A stretch of 64,000 bases of DNA from Moorella mulderi DSM 14980 (GTDB taxonomy: Bacteria > Bacillota > DSM-521 > Neomoorellales > Neomoorellaceae), in NCBI RefSeq assembly GCF_001594015.1, contig NZ_LTBC01000001.1, positions 62,001 to 126,000 of the forward strand. Reading direction: 5' to 3'. The position numbers were made by a program, and so were the translations under genes. The notes under the pieces are model-generated. The model did not search any database. It saw nothing but the letters and a program-made list of their open reading frames with translations, and was not told where the DNA came from. How positions within the stretch are numbered: position 1 is the stretch's first letter; the number at the start of each line of letters is the position of its first letter. Positions 17,602-26,417 of the stretch are shown piece after piece.

Positions 17602-17665
17602 CCCTTGACATGGAAATAGCCTCTATTACCAAGCAAGGTTAACAGGGCATTCTCCATGTCAAGGG
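17602..17665. repeat. Long 13-bp inverted repeat, possible RNA hairpin
   Basis: CCCTTGACATGGA (17602-17614) and TCCATGTCAAGGG (17653-17665) are perfect inverted copies around a 38-base loop, which can pair further (GCC...GGC). It sits in the 255-base gap between the NCS2 permease and carbamate kinase genes. No T-tract follows directly, so it is more likely a processing or stability element, or an operator, than a simple terminator. Confidence 0.5.
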
Positions 17666-17732
17666 TTCTACGCTTTGCTCCTATTTTAAAGGCCGCAATA
17701 AAGTTTACCCACACGAAATGGCGAGGAGCCAT

Positions 17733-19031
17733 TTATTCTTCTTTCTGTCTTACAGGCAATACCTGATTAAGTATAATGGCCGTTATGCCCCCTACCGCAA
17801 CACCGGATCCTAGGATAACTGTAAGGTAAGATGGTAGATACTCTAGTGCACCTTCTGGATGCAGCCCAAAACCCATCCCCAGGGCAACTGAAATAGCAAA
17901 AATGAACATCTCACGTTCCCCAAAAACTTTTGCTTCGCGGAACTGTAAAATGCCTGATCCTGCAATTGCGCCAAACATTACCAGGGCAGCACCACCAAGT
18001 ACTGGCGCGGGCATACTTGCAATCAGAGCCGCAAATTTTGGTACGAGGCCCATAAGCAATAATATAATGCCACTGACAGCTACGGCAAAGCGACTGGCCA
18101 CTCTTGTAATACTTATGACACCAATGTTCTGGCTAAAGGAAGTGATAGATAACCCATTAAATAAAAATGCAATTGATGACAGCAACCCGTCAACACTGAT
18201 TGCTCCGGATAACTCGCGGCGACCTATTTTTTTATGAGTTACCACGCCTGTTGCATAAGTATCCCCTATAGTCTCCAGCATTGAGGCAAATTGTGCTACC
18301 AAAACCGCTAAAATCGCAGGAAATGAAAACTTTGGCAATCCAAAGGAAAATACTTTTGGTACAGCAAACCATGCTGCTTCCTTGACCAACCCAAGATTCA
18401 AAACACCAGCAATACCAGCAGCCAGGTAACCTACAACAATGGCCAGGGCAACAGATATAGAAGGCCAAACTCCTTTTGCAAATTGGTTTATCAAAATCAG
18501 TATCACTAAAACCAATCCACCGATAGCAAAACTTATTGGCTGACCAAACAGTGAGCTTTCCCCACCTGCTAGCCAAGTAAAACCTAGGGGCATCAATCCC
18601 ATCCCAATCAAGACAACAACGGTCCCTGTAACAACCGGAGGTATATATTTCTGAATACGCCAAACGAAAAAGCTAAAAACAAACTCCACGATACCGCCCA
18701 CAATTGCTGCTCCAAGAATAGCCTGGATACCCAATTGAGAACCCACGCTTATAAATGGAGAAATAAAGACAAATGCTGTCCCCATACATATAGGGAGGCG
18801 AGCACCAAGCCTACCAATACCAAGGGATTGGACTAATGTCCCGAGCCCACTGGTTAAAAGCGAACCTTGAACGAGAATAGTAATCTGCTCGCCGGGTAAT
18901 TTTAAAGCAGTACCAACCATTAGTGGTACAGCTACGATACCGGCAAACATAGCCAGGACATGCTGGAGCCCATACAAAATTAAGTATGGGAGGGCGGGTT
19001 TTTCATCCACACCAATAAAACGACTACTCAC
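17733..19031 (-). CDS. NCS2-family nucleobase permease (xanthine/uracil type)
   Basis: A 432-residue membrane protein with about 12-14 hydrophobic segments. Family signatures include GLQHVLAMFAG near the N terminus, the PICMGTAFVFISP segment, and the QFASMLETIGDTYATG helix that carries substrate-binding residues. NCS2 carriers bring in uracil, xanthine or urate with protons or sodium. Here it belongs to the ureide cluster, so a cyclic ureide such as cyanuric acid or barbiturate is a reasonable cargo by inference. The start is GTG. Confidence 0.9.
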   Translation of the reverse strand: MSSRFIGVDEKPALPYLILYGLQHVLAMFAGIVAVPLMVGTALKLPGEQITILVQGSLLTSGLGTLVQSLGIGRLGARLPICMGTAFVFISPFISVGSQLGIQAILGAAIVGGIVEFVFSFFVWRIQKYIPPVVTGTVVVLIGMGLMPLGFTWLAGGESSLFGQPISFAIGGLVLVILILINQFAKGVWPSISVALAIVVGYLAAGIAGVLNLGLVKEAAWFAVPKVFSFGLPKFSFPAILAVLVAQFASMLETIGDTYATGVVTHKKIGRRELSGAISVDGLLSSIAFLFNGLSITSFSQNIGVISITRVASRFAVAVSGIILLLMGLVPKFAALIASMPAPVLGGAALVMFGAIAGSGILQFREAKVFGEREMFIFAISVALGMGFGLHPEGALEYLPSYLTVILGSGVAVGGITAIILNQVLPVRQKEE

Positions 19032-19127
19032 CGTTTTTCCCCCTCTTCATATATCATTACCTTATTCAAGTAATTTATGGCAATAAGGGTGTCCATCTAG
19101 CTGCTGGCGCCTTGAATGACAAAGGGT

Positions 19128-19583
19128 CTACCTGTAAATTACTAGGTTTACGCCAATTAATAAAAGAATTATACCAATTAAACGCAGTGAGTTTAGAGCT
19201 ATACGAGGAGCTCCTAATAGACCAAAATGATCGATTACTGCCGCCATAATTAGTTGACCTGTAATCGCCGCAGAAAGTACCCCTCCCGCACCGAGTTTGG
19301 GAATAATCGTCGTCATACCAAGTACGACAGCAGCACCGATTGCCCCTCCCATATAATATATAGGGTTGACCTGGCTAAGGACGGCAAAATTGAAGGGTTC
19401 TTTAGCAAAACAATGATAAATCGCGACTGATATTATTAGCAACAATGAACCAATTAAAAAAGAAATTGTGGACGCCATCAGGGGGCCAGTTGATCGGGCC
19501 AACCCAGCATTTATCACCGGCTGAAGCGCCCATATAGCTCCGATGCCAAGGGCCAAAAAGAAAAATACGAGCATGACCTTCAC
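19128..19583 (-). CDS. YdcZ-like DMT-superfamily membrane protein
   Basis: A 151-residue hydrophobic protein with about five membrane segments, of the YdcZ (formerly DUF606) group. Seen: ALQPVINAGLARSTGPLMAS near the start and GQLIMAAVIDHFGLLG later. These are half-size drug/metabolite transporter relatives that probably dimerise. Cargo is unknown; placement between the NCS2 permease and the ring-opening amidohydrolase suggests transport of a substrate or product of that pathway. Confidence 0.8.
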   Translation of the reverse strand: MKVMLVFFFLALGIGAIWALQPVINAGLARSTGPLMASTISFLIGSLLLIISVAIYHCFAKEPFNFAVLSQVNPIYYMGGAIGAAVVLGMTTIIPKLGAGGVLSAAITGQLIMAAVIDHFGLLGAPRIALNSLRLIGIILLLIGVNLVIYR

Positions 19584-19620
19584 CTTAATCTAGTTATATT
19601 AAGCTGCAAGATGCCATTCA

Positions 19621-19645
19621 GGGGGGCCATTGATAATGGCCCCCC
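19621..19645 (-). repeat. Strong intra-operon hairpin without T-tract
   Basis: GGGGGGCCATT (19621-19631) and AATGGCCCCCC (19635-19645) form an 11-bp perfect stem with a GAT loop. It lies between the amidohydrolase and YdcZ-like genes. The minus-strand continuation is TGAATGG, not a T-run, so mRNA processing or protection of the upstream message is likelier than full termination. Confidence 0.6.
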
Positions 19646-19653
19646 TTGCCTTC

Positions 19654-20757
19654 CTACACCCTGGCAATAACAGCAATTGGGCCACCGCCATCAGGCCCTT
19701 GGTGCTCTGCACCGCCGGAAACGTATACCATGGGGTCTCCTACCACGCTGGCAATAACAGCATTTACTACCGCTCGCGCCGAGCGGGTATGATTGATATC
19801 AGAGTCATCAAGCATCGTGTTACGCCGACCCCTTACTGTACCGGAAGATGCAGCCTCAGCCTTGGCCAGTACATTAACGATCTTAGCAAGCTCTTCGGCT
19901 GGCGGGCAACAATCAAATTTTAACCCGGCATCTTTAAGGGCAGCGCGTACTGCATCAGCGTCAATGGCATCCTTCATAACAGAGTGGCCTATAACCAAAT
20001 CACTGGCACTATTGGTAGAGTTTCCTACTACGATAATTTCATCATTAAGAAGTTCAACCCCGGCTGACGTCGAAGCCACACTAGAGTAGAGATTCCAGTC
20101 ATGACAAATAGCTTCGTTGCTAATCTTATCCGCAGATATCTCGCCCAGTGCGAGGGCAACTCCGAGAGCTGAGGCTCCACGTGAGTAAGCCATTGATTTA
20201 TACGTGTCGTTTACCACAACATCTTTCCCGCGGTGCTTGGCATCCTCAATTCTTTCAGCAGTCAAAAGCGGGCACTTTATCTGAACAAAGTGAACGTCGC
20301 GGGGATCGTCTATCTGGGCGTCTTTCATAGCCTCTTTTACAGCGCGAGCCACTTCGTTTACCTGTTCCATCCGGCCCAATTCTTCCGGCAGAAAGTCCCG
20401 CGTAAAAGCTACGCCTACTGCCAAGCGCTTTCCTGGCTTAGCTGGTTCCTGGACATCTTTTCGGACAAAGACAGTAATGTGCGGCGTCATGACACCCTCA
20501 GTACCGCCTGACATTATAAACGCAACTTTTTTTACTACTTCTTCGCGGCTTATTCCCAATTTTTCTGCTAGATACATTGCTAGAGATTGGGTGGCAAAAC
20601 CGCGAGTAAAATCGTTAACACAACCATTACCTTCCGTTTTGCCCAAAATAGCAACAATTTCAGCCGGATTAATCTTCCCCGAATCAATCAAAGTAGCCAA
20701 CCCGCTGATATCATCAGGTGAGGCTGTTGGGATACGAAAGACTTCAACTTTTTGCAT
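19654..20757 (-). CDS. Ring-opening amidohydrolase, cyanuric acid amidohydrolase (AtzD/TrzD family)
   Basis: A 367-residue enzyme of the AtzD/barbiturase family, known only for cyanuric acid hydrolases and barbiturases. The three-fold internal repeat shows its SGG-type serine motifs (SGGTEG at 83, TSAG near 231, [14 protein letters not shown] at 347) and lysines at 40 (GKTEGNG) and 161 (QIKCPLL). Reaction expected: cyanuric acid + water to carboxybiuret, which loses CO2 to give biuret. A thermostable enzyme of this kind is established from Moorella thermoacetica. Barbiturate cannot be excluded from sequence alone. ATG, with GAGGGGG eight bases upstream. Confidence 0.88.
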   Translation of the reverse strand: MQKVEVFRIPTASPDDISGLATLIDSGKINPAEIVAILGKTEGNGCVNDFTRGFATQSLAMYLAEKLGISREEVVKKVAFIMSGGTEGVMTPHITVFVRKDVQEPAKPGKRLAVGVAFTRDFLPEELGRMEQVNEVARAVKEAMKDAQIDDPRDVHFVQIKCPLLTAERIEDAKHRGKDVVVNDTYKSMAYSRGASALGVALALGEISADKISNEAICHDWNLYSSVASTSAGVELLNDEIIVVGNSTNSASDLVIGHSVMKDAIDADAVRAALKDAGLKFDCCPPAEELAKIVNVLAKAEAASSGTVRGRRNTMLDDSDINHTRSARAVVNAVIASVVGDPMVYVSGGAEHQGPDGGGPIAVIARV

Positions 20758-20802
20758 GTTAAAACCCCCTCATTTTTTTATAAACGCATCGTTCGCCAAT
20801 TG

Positions 20803-22215
20803 TTAGGAAATAGTTTCAGCGAGACGATGCAGTGCTGCTACAAAACACTCCATAGGTGCCCGGACAAGACCGGCTCCGATCTGTCCCACACCTGCCTCAC
20901 GGTGGGCAATACCTGTATTGATGATTGGGTTAATGCCTGTTTCAACAACCTTTAAAACATCAATCCCTGTTGGGGTTGGCCGAAAACCGAGGTTAGGAAT
21001 AGTGTAGGCAGGGTTTGAGGTCAAAGTAATATTGTACATCTCTAGGGTATAGTTAAGGGCATCCTGAGGGGTACCACCTACAAACTGCACAATAGCTGGT
21101 GCCGCTGCCATAGCAAAGCCGCCAAGACCGCACGTTTCAGTAATAGCGCTATCTCCTAGATCAGGGTTAGCATCTTCATCATTGTACCCAGGGAAATAGA
21201 GCCCTTTAACATATGGCGCCGGGGCTGTAAACCACTCATTACCAAGCCCGCTGACGCGAATACCAAACTCGACCCCATTACGTGCCATAGCCGTAACAAG
21301 TGTACTTCCAGGGATTCCATGTGCTGCATCGAGGATTGCCTTACAGGCGGCCATGGAAATATTGAGATAGAAGTGATCATTTTTGGCCAGGAAAGAAGCA
21401 ACCTCCTCCAGTTTGTTAGGTGGACAGGTCTTAACTAATGCAGGCATCAAGGTACGTGTCAATAAGGAAGTTGCCGCCAGGTTGCGATTGTGGCATTCGT
21501 CTCCCATCTGGAGAGCTTTTGCAGTAAGAGTCTTGAGGTCTACACCACCACATGCCAAGATGGCATTGCGTAACGCCGGTGCCAGGACATCACGAATCCA
21601 CCGCAAACGCTCTATAATTTCGGGAGAATTGGCACCGAAACGCAGGACCTTGCCCAAGCCTTCATTAAAGTTTGAGTATGCCCGGTTTCCAGCGGCTTCA
21701 TTTTCAACTACAAAAACTGGCATAGAAGCTGATATAATCCCGGACATAGGACCGACAGCGCTATATTCGTGACAGGGAGCAAACTTTATTTCGCCACTAG
21801 CAGCCAATTTCTCGGCTTGCTCTGCATTATCTGCCAGGCCTTCATAGATAAGTGCACCAATAACAGCACCCCGCATAGGCCCGCACATTTTACTCCATGT
21901 AATCGGCGGACCAGAGTGCAATATCATATTGCCCTCGAAGCCAGGAATTACCTCGCCAGCAAGCTTGACATCGATAAGCTTCGGTTGCGCTTCCAGTAAA
22001 CGATTGATAGCTTTTTGATTGGCGGTATTAATTACATCAATATTTTCTTCAATCAAGGCCAACAGTCGGACAAGATGCGGGTCGCCATTGGCGGGCGGTC
22101 TCCATTCTACATGTATATTAGCGACGCCCAGCGAAGTCAAGTCATGGGCAAAAGACTCAAGCCCGACATTTACAACCTTGACAGGACCATTAATTAAATC
22201 TCTACTTAAAGTCAT
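20803..22215 (-). CDS. AllG/YlbE-like DUF1116 protein
   Basis: A 470-residue cytosolic protein of the DUF1116 family. Family features seen include KMCGPMRGAVIGAL, CHEYSAVGPMSGI, MGDECHNRN and a Gly-rich GLGGFAMAAAPAIVQFVGG. In E. coli the FdrA, AllG (YlbE) and AllH (YlbF) proteins have been reported to form oxamate carbamoyltransferase, which makes carbamoyl phosphate from oxalurate. All three homologues are contiguous here, two bases separating this gene from fdrA. The substrate in this organism is not given by the sequence; the neighbouring amidohydrolase suggests a ureide other than oxalurate. Confidence 0.88.
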   Translation of the reverse strand: MTLSRDLINGPVKVVNVGLESFAHDLTSLGVANIHVEWRPPANGDPHLVRLLALIEENIDVINTANQKAINRLLEAQPKLIDVKLAGEVIPGFEGNMILHSGPPITWSKMCGPMRGAVIGALIYEGLADNAEQAEKLAASGEIKFAPCHEYSAVGPMSGIISASMPVFVVENEAAGNRAYSNFNEGLGKVLRFGANSPEIIERLRWIRDVLAPALRNAILACGGVDLKTLTAKALQMGDECHNRNLAATSLLTRTLMPALVKTCPPNKLEEVASFLAKNDHFYLNISMAACKAILDAAHGIPGSTLVTAMARNGVEFGIRVSGLGNEWFTAPAPYVKGLYFPGYNDEDANPDLGDSAITETCGLGGFAMAAAPAIVQFVGGTPQDALNYTLEMYNITLTSNPAYTIPNLGFRPTPTGIDVLKVVETGINPIINTGIAHREAGVGQIGAGLVRAPMECFVAALHRLAETIS

Positions 22216-22217
22216 GA

Positions 22218-23780
22218 TTAAACCCTCCGGCTTTCGTGTAACTTGATAATCCTTCCCGCCGCCCGTGCTGCTTCCGCATTGGATGGTAAGACGAAAATCC
22301 CTTCTTTTTCGAGGGCTTTGACCTGTTCACTAAGAGGTTGCGGGTCGGCTTCGGTACCACATACAAAGGCAATTACTGCCGGATTATTGCTCGGATAAGC
22401 ATCCCGGGCGCGGGCCACTGCGCGGGCCAGTTCCCCTGCCGGGTCAGCGTGACTCCCATAACCTGTAACTACATCACAAAGGATAACGCCTACCTCCGGA
22501 TCAGCATACTCTTGCATTAAACGTTCGTTGCGAGGAAGGGGATCAATCATAGGATGGGGACGCCCTCTTGTAAACTCGTCATCCCCTAAATCCACAATGG
22601 TATGCTTGTGGCTTTTCCTTGCTGAAGGTAATTTTAGTTCTGGTTTTAATGGGATATTGGAGAAGATATCCCCGACGATATCGCTGAGTATCACCATTGC
22701 CTCGTCGGCTAGGGTGCCCCCTGTAAACAGGCCCCGAATATAACGCTGGTTCGGGCGCAGCTGGCTCTCCAGCACGGCGATCTGTTTTGAGTAATCTCCC
22801 CAGTAATTTTCCGGTATGGCAACTGCTTCTTCTCCATTGGCCAAAGCGACTGCCTTGTAAGCCGCATCTTCGATGGTTGCGGCACCCACAACACCAGCTG
22901 ACTTAATGGTATTTAAATCGCCTTTAAGCAAATTCACTACTACAGGTTTCTTACACTGCTTAACCCTATCCAGTATTTTATTTGCCGTCCGTGGTCCGGC
23001 AGGTTTTGAGATCAATAAAATAACCTCTGTCGAAGGGTCTTCTTCCAGAAGTTCAATACCGAGAAGCATCATTTGCCCGCCAACTTCATCTAAGAGGTCC
23101 CTGCCTCCAGTTCCTATGGCATGGGAAATTCCTCCTCCCAAACGCTCGATCAGAACAGTAGCTTCTTGGATACCGGTTCCTGAAGCGCCAACAATCCCTA
23201 TCTTGCCACGAGCAACAACGTTGGCAAAGGCAAGGGGCACCCCATCAATAATTGCCGTGCCACAATCCGGCCCCATTACCAGCAATCCTTTTTTAGTTCC
23301 GATTTGCTTGAGCCGGACCTCATCTTCCAGCGTAACGTTATCACTAAATAGATGCACGTTAAGCCCTAGATTCAGTGCTTTAAGCGCCTCAGCTGCTGCA
23401 TATGTTCCTGGTACAGAGATAAGGGCCAAATTTGCACCAGGTAAAGCCTCTACTGCGCTTCGTAAGGTCTTAGGAAATTGCTGTTTAGTCTCACCCTGTT
23501 GCACTTCAGCACGGTTGAGAAGTTTTTCCGCCAATTCCACAGCCTTTTGTGCCTGCTCTTCTGTATCTGCCGCCACGATTATCGCCAGATCATCGGCATT
23601 GGCAGCAGCTACTTCTGGCACCAACATACCTATATCCTGTAAAGTGCTCTTATTCATCTCCGTCGCCATAATCACAGATGCTTGCTTTACCCCGTCCTGC
23701 TTACGGAGTTCAGCAGATAACTTCATGAGTTTTACAGAATCCTGATACATCTTAGGTTTAATTAGCCAGCGAATAACCAC
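22218..23780 (-). CDS. fdrA: FdrA-like acyl-CoA-synthetase-fold carbamoyltransferase subunit
   Basis: A 520-residue FdrA-family protein. The N-terminal part has a regulatory-like segment (VKQASVIMATEMNK). The middle is a succinyl-CoA-synthetase-like Rossmann region (MGPDCGTAI then GKIGIVGASGTGIQEAT and GTGGRDL), and the C terminus resembles the ligase domain (GLFTGGTLADEA, FVCGTEADPQ). In E. coli it works with AllG and AllH in phosphorolysis of oxalurate. Start GTG at 23780, supported by AAGGAG nine bases upstream; the first 23 bases overlap the end of allH, so the genes are coupled. Confidence 0.9.
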   Translation of the reverse strand: MVIRWLIKPKMYQDSVKLMKLSAELRKQDGVKQASVIMATEMNKSTLQDIGMLVPEVAAANADDLAIIVAADTEEQAQKAVELAEKLLNRAEVQQGETKQQFPKTLRSAVEALPGANLALISVPGTYAAAEALKALNLGLNVHLFSDNVTLEDEVRLKQIGTKKGLLVMGPDCGTAIIDGVPLAFANVVARGKIGIVGASGTGIQEATVLIERLGGGISHAIGTGGRDLLDEVGGQMMLLGIELLEEDPSTEVILLISKPAGPRTANKILDRVKQCKKPVVVNLLKGDLNTIKSAGVVGAATIEDAAYKAVALANGEEAVAIPENYWGDYSKQIAVLESQLRPNQRYIRGLFTGGTLADEAMVILSDIVGDIFSNIPLKPELKLPSARKSHKHTIVDLGDDEFTRGRPHPMIDPLPRNERLMQEYADPEVGVILCDVVTGYGSHADPAGELARAVARARDAYPSNNPAVIAFVCGTEADPQPLSEQVKALEKEGIFVLPSNAEAARAAGRIIKLHESRRV

Positions 23781-24675
23781 TACGCTGCATCTCCTTTCCG
23801 TTTTCTAGGGCCAACAGCAATCCAATAGCTGTATCTGTACCCGAAGATGCACCCCTTGCTAGTAATTTTTTCATGTTATTGCCAACTGCTTCTGGCTCCC
23901 CCCCCGCAATTGCCTTTAGCAAGGCTGTGAGCGGTTCCATATAGTACCCTCTACAAGCCCACCTGATATGTGTTTGGCTAATTTCGTTTGTACGTGCAAG
24001 GGACGACAGCACGTTGGACTGCATCATTTTTTTAATCTCCCGGGCGCGGGAACTTATGGTCGATATTAAATCCAACCCGCTCATGTAACCCACAAGCAGA
24101 TCATCCCCAGAGGGAGTCAAACCTGGTCCCAAGCCCAAGAGAGTTTTTACTGCTACATCCGCAATAAACTGCCATTCATCTCGGTTCCAGTTTATCCGGA
24201 GGAGATCGATGCCCTGCTTACCCCTTTGTATCACAACCTTATCGAAAGGGTCACTGGCAGAAGAAGCACTACCGTTAAGGGCGCAAAGCATTGGTCCCTT
24301 ACCGTAGGTAAATAAAAGCGACCACAAGGAATCCAGAGACACAGGCTTCAGGCCAAAATCTCGTGGTGGGTCAATACGTGCTGCATAAATGCAACGCCTC
24401 ATTAATAAAACCGTGTGAATGCCAGAAGTAGGACCTTTACTAAAAACCAAGTTTTCCCCGACCAGGATGCGGTTGTATATGGCGTTCCATTCATGTTCGC
24501 TCAGCAGCACATTAATGGGCCCGCGCCCTATAGACTGGCTACCTACGCACACGAGTCCAGCCGGGGCTCGGCAATACAGTGAACGTTTGGATATGGAGAT
24601 TACTTCAGTAGAAGCCTGTCCTTCTAGAGTCCCCCAGGCCCCGATACCCACAGAAAGAGCCTCCAAGGTATGCAC
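23758..24675 (-). CDS. AllH/YlbF-like DUF2877 protein
   Basis: A 305-residue protein of the DUF2877 family, third partner of the FdrA-AllG complex. The family hallmark GLGPGLTPSGDDLLVGYMSGL is mid-protein, followed by HIRWACRGYY. Start GTG at 24675 is annotated; an in-frame GTG at 24651 has GGAGG eight bases upstream and is an equal candidate, which would remove eight residues. It follows the permease gene by 11 bases and overlaps fdrA. Confidence 0.87.
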   Translation of the reverse strand: MHTLEALSVGIGAWGTLEGQASTEVISISKRSLYCRAPAGLVCVGSQSIGRGPINVLLSEHEWNAIYNRILVGENLVFSKGPTSGIHTVLLMRRCIYAARIDPPRDFGLKPVSLDSLWSLLFTYGKGPMLCALNGSASSASDPFDKVVIQRGKQGIDLLRINWNRDEWQFIADVAVKTLLGLGPGLTPSGDDLLVGYMSGLDLISTISSRAREIKKMMQSNVLSSLARTNEISQTHIRWACRGYYMEPLTALLKAIAGGEPEAVGNNMKKLLARGASSGTDTAIGLLLALENGKEMQRSGYSLAN

Positions 24676-24686
24676 CCTTTCTTCAC

Positions 24687-25922
24687 TTACAGGAAGAGAC
24701 CTAATATGATCAGTAGTACGAGGACCCCAAGCACATATGGCGCATTATTGCGGACGACGCTTTCAATTTCCATTTCGAATGTCTGGGAGAGAGCAGCAAC
24801 ATTAATCTGTACAGGGCTCATCTGCGTACCCATACCGATAGCCAGGGCCACAAGTCCCATTTGTAAAGGAGTAAGGCCAACAGCAGCCAGAACGGGAACT
24901 ACCAGGCTAATTACGCCAACGCTATACGCTCCAGCCGGTACAGCTACAATGAAGCCAGCCAAAATTGCTGTCGCTACGAAGATAAAAGACGGGGCACTAG
25001 CTGCAATCTGAGCTATATATTTAAAGGTACCAATTTCTGAAAGGATATTAATGAAACCCAGGAAAACACCGATTGCAAATAACCGCGTCAGGATGAAAGA
25101 GGAACCCTGAATTAAGTTCTCAGCCATCTTATCCATAGAGGATTTTGTTAAAATTGTTGCTAGCACAAGAGTGCTGATCATGTTAAAAGGTGCTGTAAAG
25201 ACATGGTAACCACCAAATAACATATTTAAATACTTACCGGCGACAACTACAATGATAAAGTAGAGAGGTGGAAGAGCAGTTCTTACTATCTGGCCCATGG
25301 GCATGGGTTCATTATTTTCTTCATTCAAAATACGTCCCCGCCGCCAAACTCCATAAGCCGCCAGGGCGATACCAATTATCCAAAATAAGATCGTAAATGG
25401 AAACATTTGGTTAACATAAGTGCCAACATCTATCCCTGCAATTTTAGAAATTGTGGCACTCTCGGCAGAAGCTGGGGATGTTTCAAAACTCGCTGCTGTT
25501 GCAATCGCCATGCCTGCAATTAGCTCCGGAACTGCTCCTACAGCAGCAAATGCCAATGGGCCGGTTACCATTGTATTTCCTGCACCAAGACCAGCAGCGT
25601 AAGTTGCTAGTGCCTGAATGAGTACGATAGCAGCAGCGACTAGATATACTCTATTGCCGGTGATTTTCCGGCTAAGCCGAAGCAGAGCATCAAACCCTCC
25701 TGTCTTGGCAACAGCAAGGGCCGTCGCGGAATACATAATCGGTGTCGTCATAGACATCATGCCGGGAATAGCGTCCATTATTATTTTTGTCGCCGGCGCC
25801 AGGCCCATATGACCGATAATCATAGCAACGATTGCACCACTGATACCCGCGACTATCATGTGCTTCCTCATAACAAGGACGGCAATGATAACAAGAAGCG
25901 GCAAAAGCACAATTGCACTCAT
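24687..25922 (-). CDS. Ion-transporter-superfamily permease (citrate/H+ symporter-like)
   Basis: A 411-residue membrane protein with about 10-12 hydrophobic helices and the internal repeat style of the ion transporter superfamily, for example GLGAGNTMVTGPLAF, FETSPASAESATISKIAG and QMSPVQINVAALSQ. Such carriers move dicarboxylates, citrate or amino-acid-like anions. It is the first gene of the minus-strand ureide operon, with AGGAGG eight bases before its ATG. By inference it imports a ureide anion or exports a product. Exact family name and cargo are uncertain. Confidence 0.75.
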   Translation of the reverse strand: MSAIVLLPLLVIIAVLVMRKHMIVAGISGAIVAMIIGHMGLAPATKIIMDAIPGMMSMTTPIMYSATALAVAKTGGFDALLRLSRKITGNRVYLVAAAIVLIQALATYAAGLGAGNTMVTGPLAFAAVGAVPELIAGMAIATAASFETSPASAESATISKIAGIDVGTYVNQMFPFTILFWIIGIALAAYGVWRRGRILNEENNEPMPMGQIVRTALPPLYFIIVVVAGKYLNMLFGGYHVFTAPFNMISTLVLATILTKSSMDKMAENLIQGSSFILTRLFAIGVFLGFINILSEIGTFKYIAQIAASAPSFIFVATAILAGFIVAVPAGAYSVGVISLVVPVLAAVGLTPLQMGLVALAIGMGTQMSPVQINVAALSQTFEMEIESVVRNNAPYVLGVLVLLIILGLFL

Positions 25923-26374
25923 TTTTTTATCCTCCTAATACAAGGCATTTAATACGTCTTAGTAGAACCGTCTATTACTTCCATTTTTTGCTATTTTTAA
26001 AACTTCCTGCTTTACCCAGTAATTTCCCGGATTTTTACCCAAAGCAAATCTTCAGAAGCGAAGGATTCGTTATTATACCTCCTCCCCTTAACTTCTGCAT
26101 GCCTATGCAATCTAACTGCGTGTCGACATCCTACACGAGTCCCCTAAGCCGGGTATTCTATGGGCCACAGCCTGTTCTACAGCGCCACGAACCCAGGCTA
26201 TGATATTATTGCCTTTTTACCTCCGCCGCAAAAACATTTCTGGTAATTAGATCCAATTACCTGTATCCCGTACATTTGTAGTTTAACACTACTAAGTCAA
26301 CCACCTCTATGTCAATTTCATACAAAAGATAACGCGTTAATTAGTCAAATATCAACAAGTTAAACCATCTTTAG
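25923..26374. promoter_or_regulatory. Control region between pucR and the ureide operon
   Basis: About 450 bases without a gene. On the minus strand two -35-like boxes, TTGACA (26310-26315) and TTGACT (26295-26300), lie upstream of a perfect 7-bp inverted repeat GGTAATT-N6-AATTACC (26242-26261). No convincing -10 could be fixed. The repeat is a candidate PucR site controlling the permease-allH-fdrA-allG-amidohydrolase genes. Confidence 0.35.
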
Positions 26375-26402
26375 ATAAAAAACACCACCAAATAAGCGGT
26401 GG
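26375..26402 (-). terminator. Intrinsic terminator of pucR
   Basis: On the minus strand CCACC, eight-base loop, GGTGG (arms 26385-26389 and 26398-26402) is followed by TGTTTTTTA. It lies 15 bases beyond the pucR stop codon and isolates pucR from the ureide operon. Confidence 0.7.
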
Positions 26403-26417
26403 CCACAAAACTTCAAG

